From Shewanella sp. NFH-SH190041 (GTDB lineage: Bacteria > Pseudomonadota > Gammaproteobacteria > Enterobacterales > Shewanellaceae), in assembly GCF_024363255.1 (NCBI RefSeq), contig NZ_AP026070.1, forward strand, positions 1,612,001 through 1,676,000: a DNA stretch of 64,000 nucleotides, in the 5' to 3' direction. The position numbers and the translations under genes are program-made. The notes under the pieces were generated by a model, which had not been told where the DNA came from, did not search any database, and saw only the letters and a list, made by a program, of their open reading frames with translations. Shown piece by piece: positions 1-8,717 of the stretch. How positions within the stretch are numbered: position 1 is the stretch's first letter; each line of letters opens with the position of its first letter.

Positions 1-1
1 G

Positions 2-2635
2 CGTTTTAGCTTGTTTGCATTCGTTTCATCAGCCGTATCCGGCACTGTTATTGCCGAAGATACAGCGGTTGCTGGAGAGAAGGTTGAGCGCATTGAAGTA
101 ACAGGGTCACGTATTCAGCGTACAGACATGGAGACCTCTTCTCCTGTTACGGTTATTGATCGGGCTGAAATTGATGCTTCGGGGGTTGCGACATTATCAG
201 ATTTTGTTCGTAATCTGGCCTCAAACAGTTTTGGTTCATTTCGTGATGCTTCCGGTTTTGGTTCTGGTCAGTCTTCACAGTCTACTGTGAGTCTGCGTGG
301 TCTTGGGGCAAACCGTACTCTGGTATTGATTGACGGCCGTCGGATGGGTACGTCCGTAGCCTTTGGTGGCGGTACTCAAAACCTGAACGTAATACCAATG
401 GCGGCGGTAGAGCGCGTTGAAGTACTGCGTGACGGCGCGTCAGCAGTGTACGGCTCGGATGCCGTTGCGGGTGTAATCAACATCATCACTAAAAAAGAGT
501 ATGAAGGCGTAGATATCGAAGCTGAACAGGGCATAACCCAGCACGGCGGCGGTGATAATACCAACGTCCGCATGACTTTTGGTAGCGTAGGTGAGAGGAC
601 CAACATTGTTGCATCAGTAGAGTATTTCAATCGTGGTGCACTGTATGACGAGCAGCGTGATTTCAGCAACTACTTACCAAGTTCTTATGGTTGGCCAGGC
701 TCTGGCACATACAATGAAGTGACTCTGGATGACAAAGGTGAGAAAGTTTACACCGCCAAAGCCTTTGCCAACGAGAAGATGTGTGTTGATGCCAATGGTA
801 TTTGGCAGGAAGATCCAAAAACCGGTAATGCTTTCTGTAAATACAATGCAGCTGGTGACTCTGCTACCATGGCTGCTCAAGAGCGCTTCTCCAGCTTCGT
901 TAAAGTTGACCATGAGTTTAACGACGATTTGAAGTGGACCAACCGTTTGATGATGACTCGTGTATGGACTGAGGGTCAGTATGCGGGTACACCAAACAGT
1001 GCAGATCCTGTGTTGCGTAGAACTGATGCTAACAAAGACGTCTACGATGCTACTATCGCGGCATTGGGCAGTGAGCATCAGTGGATCAAAGAGCAGGCCG
1101 CAGATGGTAAGTACACAAATATCGACCTGTTAATGCGTACCACGCCTCTAGGGCCTCGTGTAACGTCAGTGGAAGATACAGACATCAACTTCCTGACTGC
1201 TCTGGAAGGTTATTCTGAATTGATGGGTGGTATGACTTGGGATGTCGGTGCTCAGTGGATCCGTTCAGATGTATCTACTGTTCAAACCGGTACTGCCAAC
1301 TCGGCCATTATACAGGATCTGTTGGACAGTGGTGAGTTGGACTTTTTCGGTGCAGGCCCTAACTATAAACCGGGTCAGAATGAAACTGCCATTCAGAAAG
1401 CGGCACACACAGCCGTATTTACCGGTCGTGTTCAAACCTATGGTATTGACGGTGGTGTGAGCTTCGATATGTTCGATGTGCCAGCTGGCACAGTGCCTAT
1501 CGCGCTGGGTATGGAGTGGAATCGCACTGAATATGAAAAGCTGAGCGATGCTGCGTCCAATCTGGGTGATGTAATTGGTAGTTCAGGTGGTGATATCATC
1601 CAGGGCAAGAGCCGCGAGGTATTCTCCGCTTCTGCTGAAACTCTGATCCCGATTTTTGACGGTCTGGATTTTGAAGCTTCTGCACGTTTTGATGATTACA
1701 GCGACTTTGGCTCGACCTTTAACCCTAAGTTAGGTCTGAGCTACCGTCCGGTTGATTCTCTGTTAGTTCGTGTATCTTGGGGAACTGGCTTCCGTGCACC
1801 AACCTTCGATGATCTGTACGCTCAAGGCTCACTGACTAACCTGTGGGCAATTGACAAGGTAAGCGGTAACACCACTCAAGAGCAGTATCCTGCATATTAC
1901 ATGGGTAACGAAAATCTGGAGCCAGAGGAGTCTGAATCTCTCTCTATCGGTGCCGTATGGAATGTGACGGATGCATTCGATTTGGAATTGTCTTACTACG
2001 ATATTCAGATTGATGACGTGATCACTACCATGACAAGCCAGGACATCTTCGATATGGAACTGGAACTGGGCGCTGACGCGGTGAAAGATTGGTTGTTCCG
2101 TAAAGAAGATGGGTCTGTAGATTACCTGTTGCTGCCAAAGATGAACCTGGGTGAAATGAATACCTCCGGTATCGACTTGAATGCTAATTACTTGTTAGAA
2201 ACTGGTGTTGGTGAGTTCCGTTTCCGCGTTGAAACTAACTATGTGATTACTTGGGAAGAGAAGAAGGGGCCTGATTCTCCAATGGAAGATATCGTAGGCG
2301 AACTGGGTAGCCCACAATATCGTATCAATCTGAGCACAACTTGGACTCAGGACGAGTGGGATGCTTCTTTGTTTGCCCGTTATACAGCAAGTCAGGAAGA
2401 GACTTATCTGGATAAGGATAAGAACGAACAAATCGCCCGTACTGATGGTCAGTGGATCCTTGATGCACAGGTCGGTTATCATTTAGCATGGAATGCAAAA
2501 ATTGATTTTGGTATCAGAAACTTACTAGATGAAGAGCCGCCATTAAATGATTATTTAGGATTCCCTGGATATGATACATATCTGTATGATCCAATCGGAC
2601 GCGAATATTACCTGCGTTACAATCAAAAGTTCTAA
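2..2635 (+). CDS. TonB-dependent outer-membrane receptor (5' partial)
   Basis: This is an outer-membrane active transporter powered by TonB/ExbBD; the substrate cannot be told from sequence. The frame is open to the window edge, so the start and most of the signal peptide lie outside. The first residues seen (AFVSSAVSGTVIAEDTA) read as the end of a signal peptide. The N-terminus then has KVERIEVTGSRI, typical of large Shewanella/Xanthomonas-type receptors. The plug follows, with LRGLGANRTLVLIDGRR around residues 95-112 and the VERVEVLRDGASAVYGSDAVAGVINI block. The long beta-barrel ends in a C-terminal Phe (YYLRYNQKF), as expected for barrel assembly. Codon choice is balanced and rich in CTG and GGT, suggesting strong expression. 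It is followed by a terminator and a second, paralogous receptor. The family call is certain; the role is unknown. Confidence 0.93.
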   Translation, partial: RFSLFAFVSSAVSGTVIAEDTAVAGEKVERIEVTGSRIQRTDMETSSPVTVIDRAEIDASGVATLSDFVRNLASNSFGSFRDASGFGSGQSSQSTVSLRGLGANRTLVLIDGRRMGTSVAFGGGTQNLNVIPMAAVERVEVLRDGASAVYGSDAVAGVINIITKKEYEGVDIEAEQGITQHGGGDNTNVRMTFGSVGERTNIVASVEYFNRGALYDEQRDFSNYLPSSYGWPGSGTYNEVTLDDKGEKVYTAKAFANEKMCVDANGIWQEDPKTGNAFCKYNAAGDSATMAAQERFSSFVKVDHEFNDDLKWTNRLMMTRVWTEGQYAGTPNSADPVLRRTDANKDVYDATIAALGSEHQWIKEQAADGKYTNIDLLMRTTPLGPRVTSVEDTDINFLTALEGYSELMGGMTWDVGAQWIRSDVSTVQTGTANSAIIQDLLDSGELDFFGAGPNYKPGQNETAIQKAAHTAVFTGRVQTYGIDGGVSFDMFDVPAGTVPIALGMEWNRTEYEKLSDAASNLGDVIGSSGGDIIQGKSREVFSASAETLIPIFDGLDFEASARFDDYSDFGSTFNPKLGLSYRPVDSLLVRVSWGTGFRAPTFDDLYAQGSLTNLWAIDKVSGNTTQEQYPAYYMGNENLEPEESESLSIGAVWNVTDAFDLELSYYDIQIDDVITTMTSQDIFDMELELGADAVKDWLFRKEDGSVDYLLLPKMNLGEMNTSGIDLNANYLLETGVGEFRFRVETNYVITWEEKKGPDSPMEDIVGELGSPQYRINLSTTWTQDEWDASLFARYTASQEETYLDKDKNEQIARTDGQWILDAQVGYHLAWNAKIDFGIRNLLDEEPPLNDYLGFPGYDTYLYDPIGREYYLRYNQKF

Positions 2636-2654
2636 ATTGAGTATATATTGAATT

Positions 2655-2688
2655 AAAGCTGGTCATATTATGTGGCCAGCTTTTTTTA
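2655..2688 (+). terminator. Rho-independent terminator after the first receptor
   Basis: The arms AAGCTGG and CCAGCTT flank an AT-rich loop and are followed by a run of seven T. It lies about 20 bases after the stop codon of the first receptor gene. Confidence 0.8.
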
Positions 2689-3007
2689 TACATGTAATAA
2701 ATCACGAAATCGCAGAAATAGTGATGAGTTTCGAAGATATTACCGATACAAACTACATAGAATGTTATTGATTAATTAAGAAAGTGTGTAAGTAAATTTA
2801 TTCTTATAACTTATCTGTTGTTGTTAATATTCGTATCTAACTGAAAAATATAAATATATTTTGATTCTAATATTTAAGCTGGCTTGCTGTGTAAATTGGA
2901 TTGACTGTTTGTACCGCTATTAACAATATGTTAATGACATCGCTAACCCGTTGTTTATAAAAATATAACAATATTTCCAAGTTAATAGGTTGGAATGGGA
3001 GAATGGA
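2689..3007. other. AT-rich intergenic region before the second receptor
   Basis: About 320 bases without a gene and strongly AT-rich. A weak promoter candidate has TTGACT at 2901-2906 with CAATAT 17 bases downstream. The sequence GGGAGA just before 3008 is the likely ribosome binding site of the next gene. I see no clear operator. Confidence 0.4.
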
Positions 3008-5857
3008 ATGAGTTCATTAACAAAAATATCACAAGCAATTCGATTATCACTCTGTGCTACTGCTGGTATGGCAATTGTTTTTTCTGATGTCAGCGTTGCA
3101 GAAGAAGTCGGTGATAAGGTAGAGCGAATTGAAGTAACAGGTTCTCGTATTGTGCGAGAGGGCGCTATAGCGCCAACACCTGTAACCGTCATTACTGGAG
3201 ATGATTTATTAAAAACGGGTGCTGTGAATATTGCGGAAGCACTTAATGAATTACCTCAATTAGCTAATACAGATACTTTAGGAAATTCTGGCACCAGCAT
3301 AGGGACAGCAGGATTAAATCGACTTGATTTGCGTGGTATGGGGACAAATAGAACCTTAGTATTGGTCGATGGTAAGCGGCATGTTGCTGCGGTACCTGGT
3401 TCTGCCGCGATGGATATCAATACGATTCCAACAGAGTGGGTTGAAAGTGTTGAAATTATTACTGGTGGCGCATCTGCTATTTATGGTGCTGACGCTGTAA
3501 CTGGGGTTGTGAACTTTAAATTAAAGCAGAGAATTAATGGTTTTAATGCTTCAGCTAGTAGCGGCTGGGCTGAAGACAGTGGATATAATAATCAGCGCGC
3601 AAGCTTGTCCTATGGTAGCGATTTTGATGATGGCCGTGGTAATGCGGCAGTTTCTGTTGAGTATGCTAAGCAATCTAATTTAGGCATGATGGAACGGGAG
3701 CAGACAGCAACATCTTGGACGCGATTTAGAAATCCCACTGGTGAAACAATTTATGAATATGTTCCTAATGGTGGCCATTACCGGATCAGTAATGGTGGGA
3801 CAACTAATATCGGTGGTACTTGGTATACCTTTAATGACAATGGTAGCGTGCGGGAAGTGAACAAAGGCGATAAGTATAATGGAGCTTATTGCGCTGGTGA
3901 TTGTGATTATATTAATTTAAAGCAATGGGAAGAGTTGCAACCAGAATTTGATCGACTCACTGTTAATTTTAAAGCTAATTATGATTTGACTGATGACCTT
4001 AATGGTTATTTTGAAGCAAAATATTCTCAAACTGATGCGACTACATCAGGTCAGCCTGCATTTTTCTTCTTTAATGGTAAGAGTACTCTTAAACGGGATA
4101 ATGCTTTTATCAGTGATGAATTGGGCGCAATAATGGATGCGGCTGGTGAAGATACGATTCAAGTTAATCGATTTATGACGGATATGGGGCCCAGAATTGA
4201 GGATGATACCCGTAAAACACAACGTTATGTTTTTGGCATAAAAGGGGATGTTTTTGATGGTTGGGATCTAGATGGTTATGCGTTATGGGGGCAGACCAAA
4301 CATGAACGAACAAATCATAACAATCTGATCTTCAAAAACTTTATGCAATCTATTGATGCCATTAAAGATGATAATGGTAATATCGTTTGTCGCGATGAAG
4401 ACGCAAGAGCTAATGGATGTGTAGCGACTAATTTATTTGGTAATGGTAGCGTCTCTGCTGCAGCCAGAGATTATATTAGTAAGACCACTTATGGTGAGTC
4501 GACAATAGAACAATTTGTCTCTGGTTTTTCAATGGCTAACTCTAGTTTAATTGAATTACCTGCAGGTTATATTGGTGTTGCAACAGGGATTGAATATCGG
4601 CATGAAAAAAGTGATACCTATGAGGACCCCAGTTTAGTGGATGAAAATGGGGATAGAACAACATTTTTTAATGCTCTATCGAGTGAAGGTGGAAAGTTTA
4701 ATGTAAAAGAGGTATTTGCAGAAGTATCTGTTCCATTATTAGCTGATTTGCCTTTGATTCAACAATTGAATATCGATGGTGCAGTACGTTATGCCGATTA
4801 TTCTTCTGTCGGTGATGCGACCAGTTGGAAGCTTGGATTGGATTGGGCGATGTTTGATGACTTACGCATTCGCTCTACTGTTGCAACAGCTATTCGAGCG
4901 CCAAATATTGGTGAATTATATGATGCGCAATCACAAAACTTTTTTAGAGTAAAAGACAGCTGTAAAGCTAGTCGGTTGGCAGATTTAGAACCTGGTCAGC
5001 GGGCAATTAGGGCCGCTAATTGTGCCGCTTTGGGTATCCCAGTTGATTTTGATGATGCTTACGATTCAGCGACGCTAGAGGGAACCTCTGGTGGTAATCC
5101 AGATTTGGAGTCTGAAAAGTCTAAATCCGTGACTGCTGGTTTTGTATATGAGCCTGGTTATCTAGATAATTTTGTGGTGATGCTGGACTATTGGAAAATA
5201 GAAATTGATGATGCTATCGGTAGTATTGCTGCGCAAGATATTATCGATAAGTGTGTTGACTCACCAACAGGAATTAATAATCAATATTGTGCTTTGATTA
5301 CTCGTGATAAAGATAGTCACCAGATAACAGATATTACTCAGATTGTTCAGAATGTTGCAAAATCTGAAACATCCGGTATTGACTTACAAGTTGGCTATGA
5401 TTTTCCAATAGCTTCTGGCGAGTTTAAAACAAATATTTTGGCCACTTATTTACTTGAAAGTAAGCGTTATCCATTTCAAGATGAGACATCTGTTTATGAA
5501 GAATATGCAGGTGTCGTTGGCGACGCAAAGTGGCAGGCTCAATTAAGAATAGCGTATGCAATTGATAATTGGAATTTTAACTGGAAAACAACGTATTTAG
5601 ATCGGGTTGACTTATATACAGAGCAATTCCGTGATAATTATGATATCCCTTACTCTAATATTATGCAGTATGGTTCGTATGCTGTTACTGATATTTTAGG
5701 TACTTATACATTTAATAATGGCTTAGCTGTTGGGCTTGGTCTCGATAATGTCTTTGACCGAGATTTGCCAGCATTCGCGACCGGAAACGATAGCGGTGAA
5801 GGTGGTTATGATAATATTGGCCGTTTCTACTATATCACGCTTGACTTTAAAATGTAG
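3008..5857 (+). CDS. TonB-dependent outer-membrane receptor
   Basis: Second large TonB-dependent receptor, about 949 residues, substrate unknown. The chosen start is the ATG at 3008, which follows GGGAGA at good spacing; an in-frame TTG lies 18 bases upstream. The protein has a signal peptide (ISQAIRLSLCATAGMAIVFSDVSVAEE), the KVERIEVTGSRI segment shared with the preceding receptor, and a plug with LRGMGTNRTLVLVDGKR and GGASAIYGADAVTGVVNF. The 22-stranded barrel region contains FRAPNIGELYD-like receptor motifs. It ends in YYITLDFKM, so the last residue is Met rather than the usual aromatic. Codons are much more AT-rich (TTA, ATT, GAT) than in the first receptor, pointing to weaker expression or a different history. 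A bidirectional terminator follows. Confidence 0.93.
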   Translation: MSSLTKISQAIRLSLCATAGMAIVFSDVSVAEEVGDKVERIEVTGSRIVREGAIAPTPVTVITGDDLLKTGAVNIAEALNELPQLANTDTLGNSGTSIGTAGLNRLDLRGMGTNRTLVLVDGKRHVAAVPGSAAMDINTIPTEWVESVEIITGGASAIYGADAVTGVVNFKLKQRINGFNASASSGWAEDSGYNNQRASLSYGSDFDDGRGNAAVSVEYAKQSNLGMMEREQTATSWTRFRNPTGETIYEYVPNGGHYRISNGGTTNIGGTWYTFNDNGSVREVNKGDKYNGAYCAGDCDYINLKQWEELQPEFDRLTVNFKANYDLTDDLNGYFEAKYSQTDATTSGQPAFFFFNGKSTLKRDNAFISDELGAIMDAAGEDTIQVNRFMTDMGPRIEDDTRKTQRYVFGIKGDVFDGWDLDGYALWGQTKHERTNHNNLIFKNFMQSIDAIKDDNGNIVCRDEDARANGCVATNLFGNGSVSAAARDYISKTTYGESTIEQFVSGFSMANSSLIELPAGYIGVATGIEYRHEKSDTYEDPSLVDENGDRTTFFNALSSEGGKFNVKEVFAEVSVPLLADLPLIQQLNIDGAVRYADYSSVGDATSWKLGLDWAMFDDLRIRSTVATAIRAPNIGELYDAQSQNFFRVKDSCKASRLADLEPGQRAIRAANCAALGIPVDFDDAYDSATLEGTSGGNPDLESEKSKSVTAGFVYEPGYLDNFVVMLDYWKIEIDDAIGSIAAQDIIDKCVDSPTGINNQYCALITRDKDSHQITDITQIVQNVAKSETSGIDLQVGYDFPIASGEFKTNILATYLLESKRYPFQDETSVYEEYAGVVGDAKWQAQLRIAYAIDNWNFNWKTTYLDRVDLYTEQFRDNYDIPYSNIMQYGSYAVTDILGTYTFNNGLAVGLGLDNVFDRDLPAFATGNDSGEGGYDNIGRFYYITLDFKM

Positions 5858-5872
5858 TTAGTAATTTAATTG

Positions 5873-5900
5873 AAAATGCCGCTTTAGTAAGCGGCATTTT
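5873..5900. terminator. Bidirectional terminator between the receptor and dusC
   Basis: A perfect 12-bp stem, AAAATGCCGCTT with AAGCGGCATTTT, closes a TAGT loop. An A-run on one side and a T-run on the other suit termination of both convergent genes. Confidence 0.88.
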
Positions 5901-5968
5901 ATTTAATTAATACTTTAAATTTTAACTCAGATTGTAATTCAACGATCAATTTTATTTTTATGAGTTAA

Positions 5969-6946
5969 TTAATATTTGTTTTTAGGGCTATTGTTGGTAT
6001 GTAAAGATTCCATGGCTTGATTAAGGCACTGAACAATACTGTCAGTATCTTTAAATACCCGCAGTTCACGGAATAACTGATCAGCTTGTGGATATTGCCG
6101 GTTTAAATAACTGAACCATTGCTTAATTCGTGCTGGGTAATAGCAACTTTTGCGGCTACTTAATTCCCGTTGGCTGTAATTAAGCATCAGCTGTAGTGTT
6201 TGTTCCCAACTGTAGGGGACCTCACCGGTTTTAATACTGGCGGCTAGATTAGGCAGCGAAATGGCGCCGCGACCAATCATTACCGTGTCACAGCCGGTAA
6301 CGTCAATACAGCGCTGGGCATCCTCAGCTGACCATATTTCGCCATTAGCAATGACAGGGATCGACAGCCGTTGGCGAATATGTGCAATATATTCCCAGTA
6401 TGCTGGGGGTTTATAGCCGTCGACTTTGCTGCGAGCGTGAACGGCGATTTCATTAGCTCCGCCCTGAGCGACTGCATCAGCAATTTCCAAATAAGCGGAT
6501 TTATCCTCATAACCCAAGCGTACTTTAGCCGTGACTGGGTGCTGTGGGCTGACAGCCTCACGCATAGCTTTAACGATTTTATAAATTTGCTCAGGATACT
6601 GCAGTAATGCGGCGCCGCCTTTACTGCGATTAACTAACTTGGCAGGACAGCCAAAGTTAATGTCAATTCCATGGGAACCGAGTTCTACAGCTCTGTGGGC
6701 ATTGATCGCCAGCATGTCGGGATCCTGACCCAATAACTGCACTCTGACAGGAGTGCCAGATGGTGTATATCCAGCATTAGCCAGTTCAGGACAGAGTCGG
6801 TAAAACACTTTATCTGGCAGGGGCATATCCACGACCCGGACAAATTCGGTCACCAGTAAATCAAAGTCATTGATGCTGGAGAGAATATCTCGCATTAAAT
6901 CATCAACAACGCCTTCCATCGGCGCCAGTATTACCTTGGGAGTCAT
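5969..6946 (-). CDS. dusC: tRNA-dihydrouridine(16) synthase DusC
   Basis: FMN-dependent enzyme that reduces uridine to dihydrouridine in tRNA; the closest match in memory is DusC (U16). From the chosen start (MTPKVILAPMEGV) it has 325 residues, near the usual length of about 315. Features seen are the APMEGV flavin-binding start, TEFVRVVD, RVQLLGQDP, the catalytic cysteine near residue 100 in INFGCPAKLVN, KVRLGYEDKS, and the C-terminal part of the barrel with IPVIANGEIW and MIGRGAI. The longer frame reaches 7009, but those 21 residues do not match the family, so the start at 6946 is preferred. It is convergent with the receptor gene and divergent from hvfA. Confidence 0.93.
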   Translation of the reverse strand: MTPKVILAPMEGVVDDLMRDILSSINDFDLLVTEFVRVVDMPLPDKVFYRLCPELANAGYTPSGTPVRVQLLGQDPDMLAINAHRAVELGSHGIDINFGCPAKLVNRSKGGAALLQYPEQIYKIVKAMREAVSPQHPVTAKVRLGYEDKSAYLEIADAVAQGGANEIAVHARSKVDGYKPPAYWEYIAHIRQRLSIPVIANGEIWSAEDAQRCIDVTGCDTVMIGRGAISLPNLAASIKTGEVPYSWEQTLQLMLNYSQRELSSRKSCYYPARIKQWFSYLNRQYPQADQLFRELRVFKDTDSIVQCLNQAMESLHTNNSPKNKY

Positions 6947-7042
6947 AGAGCGGTTCAGTTTCCTGCAGTTAAAGGGCGAGCATTCTACCTTATCGACTCG
7001 AGCGGACAAAGTGCTGTCGGGCTTTCTGCATTTTTCGCAGCG

Positions 7043-7071
7043 TTGTTTTGACTGTTATTTTTCCTTATACG
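7043..7071 (+). promoter_or_regulatory. Candidate promoter of hvfA
   Basis: TTGTTT at 7043-7048 and TATACG at 7066-7071 are separated by 17 bases in the 250-base gap between dusC and hvfA. The match to the sigma-70 consensus is moderate. No ECF-type or metal-regulator site was recognised. Confidence 0.3.
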
Positions 7072-7198
7072 GTGATTGTTATTTAAAAGTGTTATTTGTG
7101 AAATTTATTTTGTGCGCTATGGGTCTGTTATGGGGAAGTCGGCCTGTCTCACATGTCGGCCATAAGAAGATCAAATCACCTTAATGAAGGAAAAACCT

Positions 7199-7630
7199 AT
7201 GAGTTCAGTAAAGAAAACGGCTGTAGCAGCAGCCCTAGGTGCTGTAGTAGCAGGCTCTGTTTATGCCGGTGAAGTCCAGGCCAATCCTTTCGGTTTTGAA
7301 CAGCTTTCGGCCGGGTATCAACTAGCAGCTGCAGAAGGTAAGTGTGGTGAGGGGAAATGCGGCGAAGGTAAGTGTGGCGGCAAAAAATCCCATCAGGAAG
7401 GTAAATGCGGTGAAGGGAAATGTGGTGGCAGTAAAGCCATGTCCGAAGGTAAATGTGGTGAGGGTAAATGTGGTGGCCACAGTAAAGCAAAAGAAGGTAA
7501 GTGTGGTGAAGGGAAATGCGGCGGCAGCAGCAAAGCGAAAGAAGGCAAATGCGGTGAGGGTAAGTGCGGCGGTATGAAAAAATCCCGTGAAGGTAAGTGT
7601 GGTGAAGGTAAGTGCGGTGGCGATCACTAG
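7199..7630 (+). CDS. hvfA: HvfA-type cysteine-rich precursor peptide (MNIO-modified RiPP metallophore)
   Basis: Precursor of a ribosomally made, post-translationally modified metal-binding peptide. The start at 7199 has AAGGA eight bases upstream; an in-frame ATG at 7184 overlaps that ribosome binding site region and is less likely. The product has 143 residues. Residues 1-28 form a Sec-type signal peptide (KKTAVAAALGAVVAGSVYA, then an AxA-like site), followed by a short leader to residue 45. Residues 46-141 hold 13 EGKCG motifs: one triplet and five doublets separated by five-residue basic spacers. All 13 cysteines lie in these motifs. Characterised family members are modified by the DUF692 enzyme and its DUF2063 partner, giving Cys-derived oxazolone/thioamide-type groups that bind copper. 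The two maturation genes follow directly. The family call is strong; the metal is inferred. Confidence 0.9.
   Translation: MSSVKKTAVAAALGAVVAGSVYAGEVQANPFGFEQLSAGYQLAAAEGKCGEGKCGEGKCGGKKSHQEGKCGEGKCGGSKAMSEGKCGEGKCGGHSKAKEGKCGEGKCGGSSKAKEGKCGEGKCGGMKKSREGKCGEGKCGGDH
7334..7621 (+). repeat. 48-nt tandem repeat encoding EGKCG doublets
   Basis: Six consecutive 48-base (16-residue) units cover the core of hvfA. Units 2-6 each end in EGKCGEGKCGG preceded by a variable five-residue spacer (KKSHQ, SKAMS, HSKAK, SSKAK, MKKSR). The first unit is three EGKCG in a row plus Gly. Third positions vary between copies, so the array is not freshly duplicated. Confidence 0.92.
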
Positions 7631-7650
7631 TTGCTTGCCCATAAGCAAGA

Positions 7651-7679
7651 TGCCGCTGACAGCTGATGCTGTCACGGCA
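7651..7679 (+). promoter_or_regulatory. Strong hairpin between hvfA and hvfB
   Basis: TGCCG, a bulged C and TGACAGC pair with GCTGTCA and CGGCA around a TGAT loop, making 12 base pairs. No T-run follows, so it is not a standard terminator. It may stabilise the hvfA part of the message or let only some transcripts continue into hvfBC. A second small hairpin (GCTCTG, TTG, CAGAGC) lies at 7733-7747. Confidence 0.55.
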
Positions 7680-7838
7680 CTAGGCGGTTGCATTGTTTGT
7701 GCTAGCAATCTAAGTAGATGGTGTTATCCGGTGCTCTGTTGCAGAGCTGTGATGGGGTTAATGCCTAGCTCCAGAGCATTTAAGTTTTAAGTTGTCACTA
7801 TCTGTGGTGATGCCGTTATGCCGCAATAAGGATCTTTT

Positions 7839-8717
7839 ATGTCGACACAGACACTGTCAGTCCAAAGATTGTCAGAGCAAGAATTACCACAACAAGCGTT
7901 GGCGGGATTAGGTCTTAGGCGGGATATGCTCGATGGTTTGTTGCAGCAGGTTCCGGATGAAATCGATTTTTTTGAAATTGCCCCGGAAAATTGGATGACA
8001 TTGGGAGGACGTTACGCTCGTCAGTTAAAGCAATTATCTGACGTTCACGCGTTTTTTGCCCATGGGTTATCTCTGTCAATCGGCGGACCCGCTCCGTTGG
8101 ATATCAAGTTTGTGCAGCAGGTGAAAGATTTTTTGCAACGACACGGTATTCGTTATTACTCGGAACATTTAAGTTACTGCTCAGGCAAGGGGCATCTGTA
8201 TGATTTGATGCCGATTCCGTTTACTGCAGAAGCAGTACACTATGTTTCACAGCGCGTAAAACAGGTGCAAGACATTCTTGAACAGCCTCTGATTTTGGAG
8301 AATGTTTCAGCTTACGCTATGCCCGGTGCTGAAATGAGTGAAGCGGAATTTATTCGAGCTGTATTGGCTGAATCAGGTAGTGAATTGCTGCTCGATATCA
8401 ATAATATTTATGTTAACTCTGTTAATCATGGTTATGACGCGAGTGCTTTTTTACGCAGTATGCCGACGGATAAAATCCGTTATTTGCACATTGCGGGGCA
8501 TTATGTTGAAGCTGAAGATTTGATTGTTGATACTCATGGTGCGGCGGTTGTTGATCCTGTTTGGCAGCTACTGGCGGAATGTTATCAATATCATGGTGTC
8601 TTCCCAACGTTGCTTGAGCGGGATTTTAATATTCCTCCCATGGCTGAACTCGTTGTTGAGCTGGAACAAATTCACGGCCTTCAACGTAATGCAATACCGA
8701 TGAGTAGGAGGGCTTGA
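7839..8717 (+). CDS. hvfB: HvfB: multinuclear iron-dependent oxidase (DUF692) peptide maturase
   Basis: Cytoplasmic TIM-barrel enzyme of the DUF692/MNIO family, which uses two or three iron ions to modify cysteines of a partner peptide. The 292 residues carry the family's metal-ligand motifs: FFEIAPENW (Glu46, Glu50), AHGLSLSIGG (His75), YYSEHLSY (Glu109, His110), LILENVSAY (Glu154, Asn155), LLLDINNIYVNSVNHG (Asp186, Asn189, His197), YLHIAGH (His217, His221), DTHG (Asp231, His233) and LLERDFNIPP (Glu260, Asp262). All look intact. It lies 208 bases after hvfA and overlaps hvfC by one base (TGATG), so translation is probably coupled. The expected substrate is the EGKCG peptide upstream. The start is the ATG at 7839, with AAGGA upstream. 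Confidence 0.94.
   Translation: MSTQTLSVQRLSEQELPQQALAGLGLRRDMLDGLLQQVPDEIDFFEIAPENWMTLGGRYARQLKQLSDVHAFFAHGLSLSIGGPAPLDIKFVQQVKDFLQRHGIRYYSEHLSYCSGKGHLYDLMPIPFTAEAVHYVSQRVKQVQDILEQPLILENVSAYAMPGAEMSEAEFIRAVLAESGSELLLDINNIYVNSVNHGYDASAFLRSMPTDKIRYLHIAGHYVEAEDLIVDTHGAAVVDPVWQLLAECYQYHGVFPTLLERDFNIPPMAELVVELEQIHGLQRNAIPMSRRA

Noticed and set aside
7334..7621. CRISPR-like array because of regular repeat spacing
   Set aside because: The 48-bp units are in frame, protein-coding and separated by variable but coding spacers; there are no identical repeats of CRISPR length and no cas genes.
7322..7708. A 128-codon minus-strand frame opposite hvfA rich in Phe, Thr and Leu
   Set aside because: It is the mirror of the EGKCG repeat array; the repetitive composition keeps it open. 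It has no ribosome binding site or family match.
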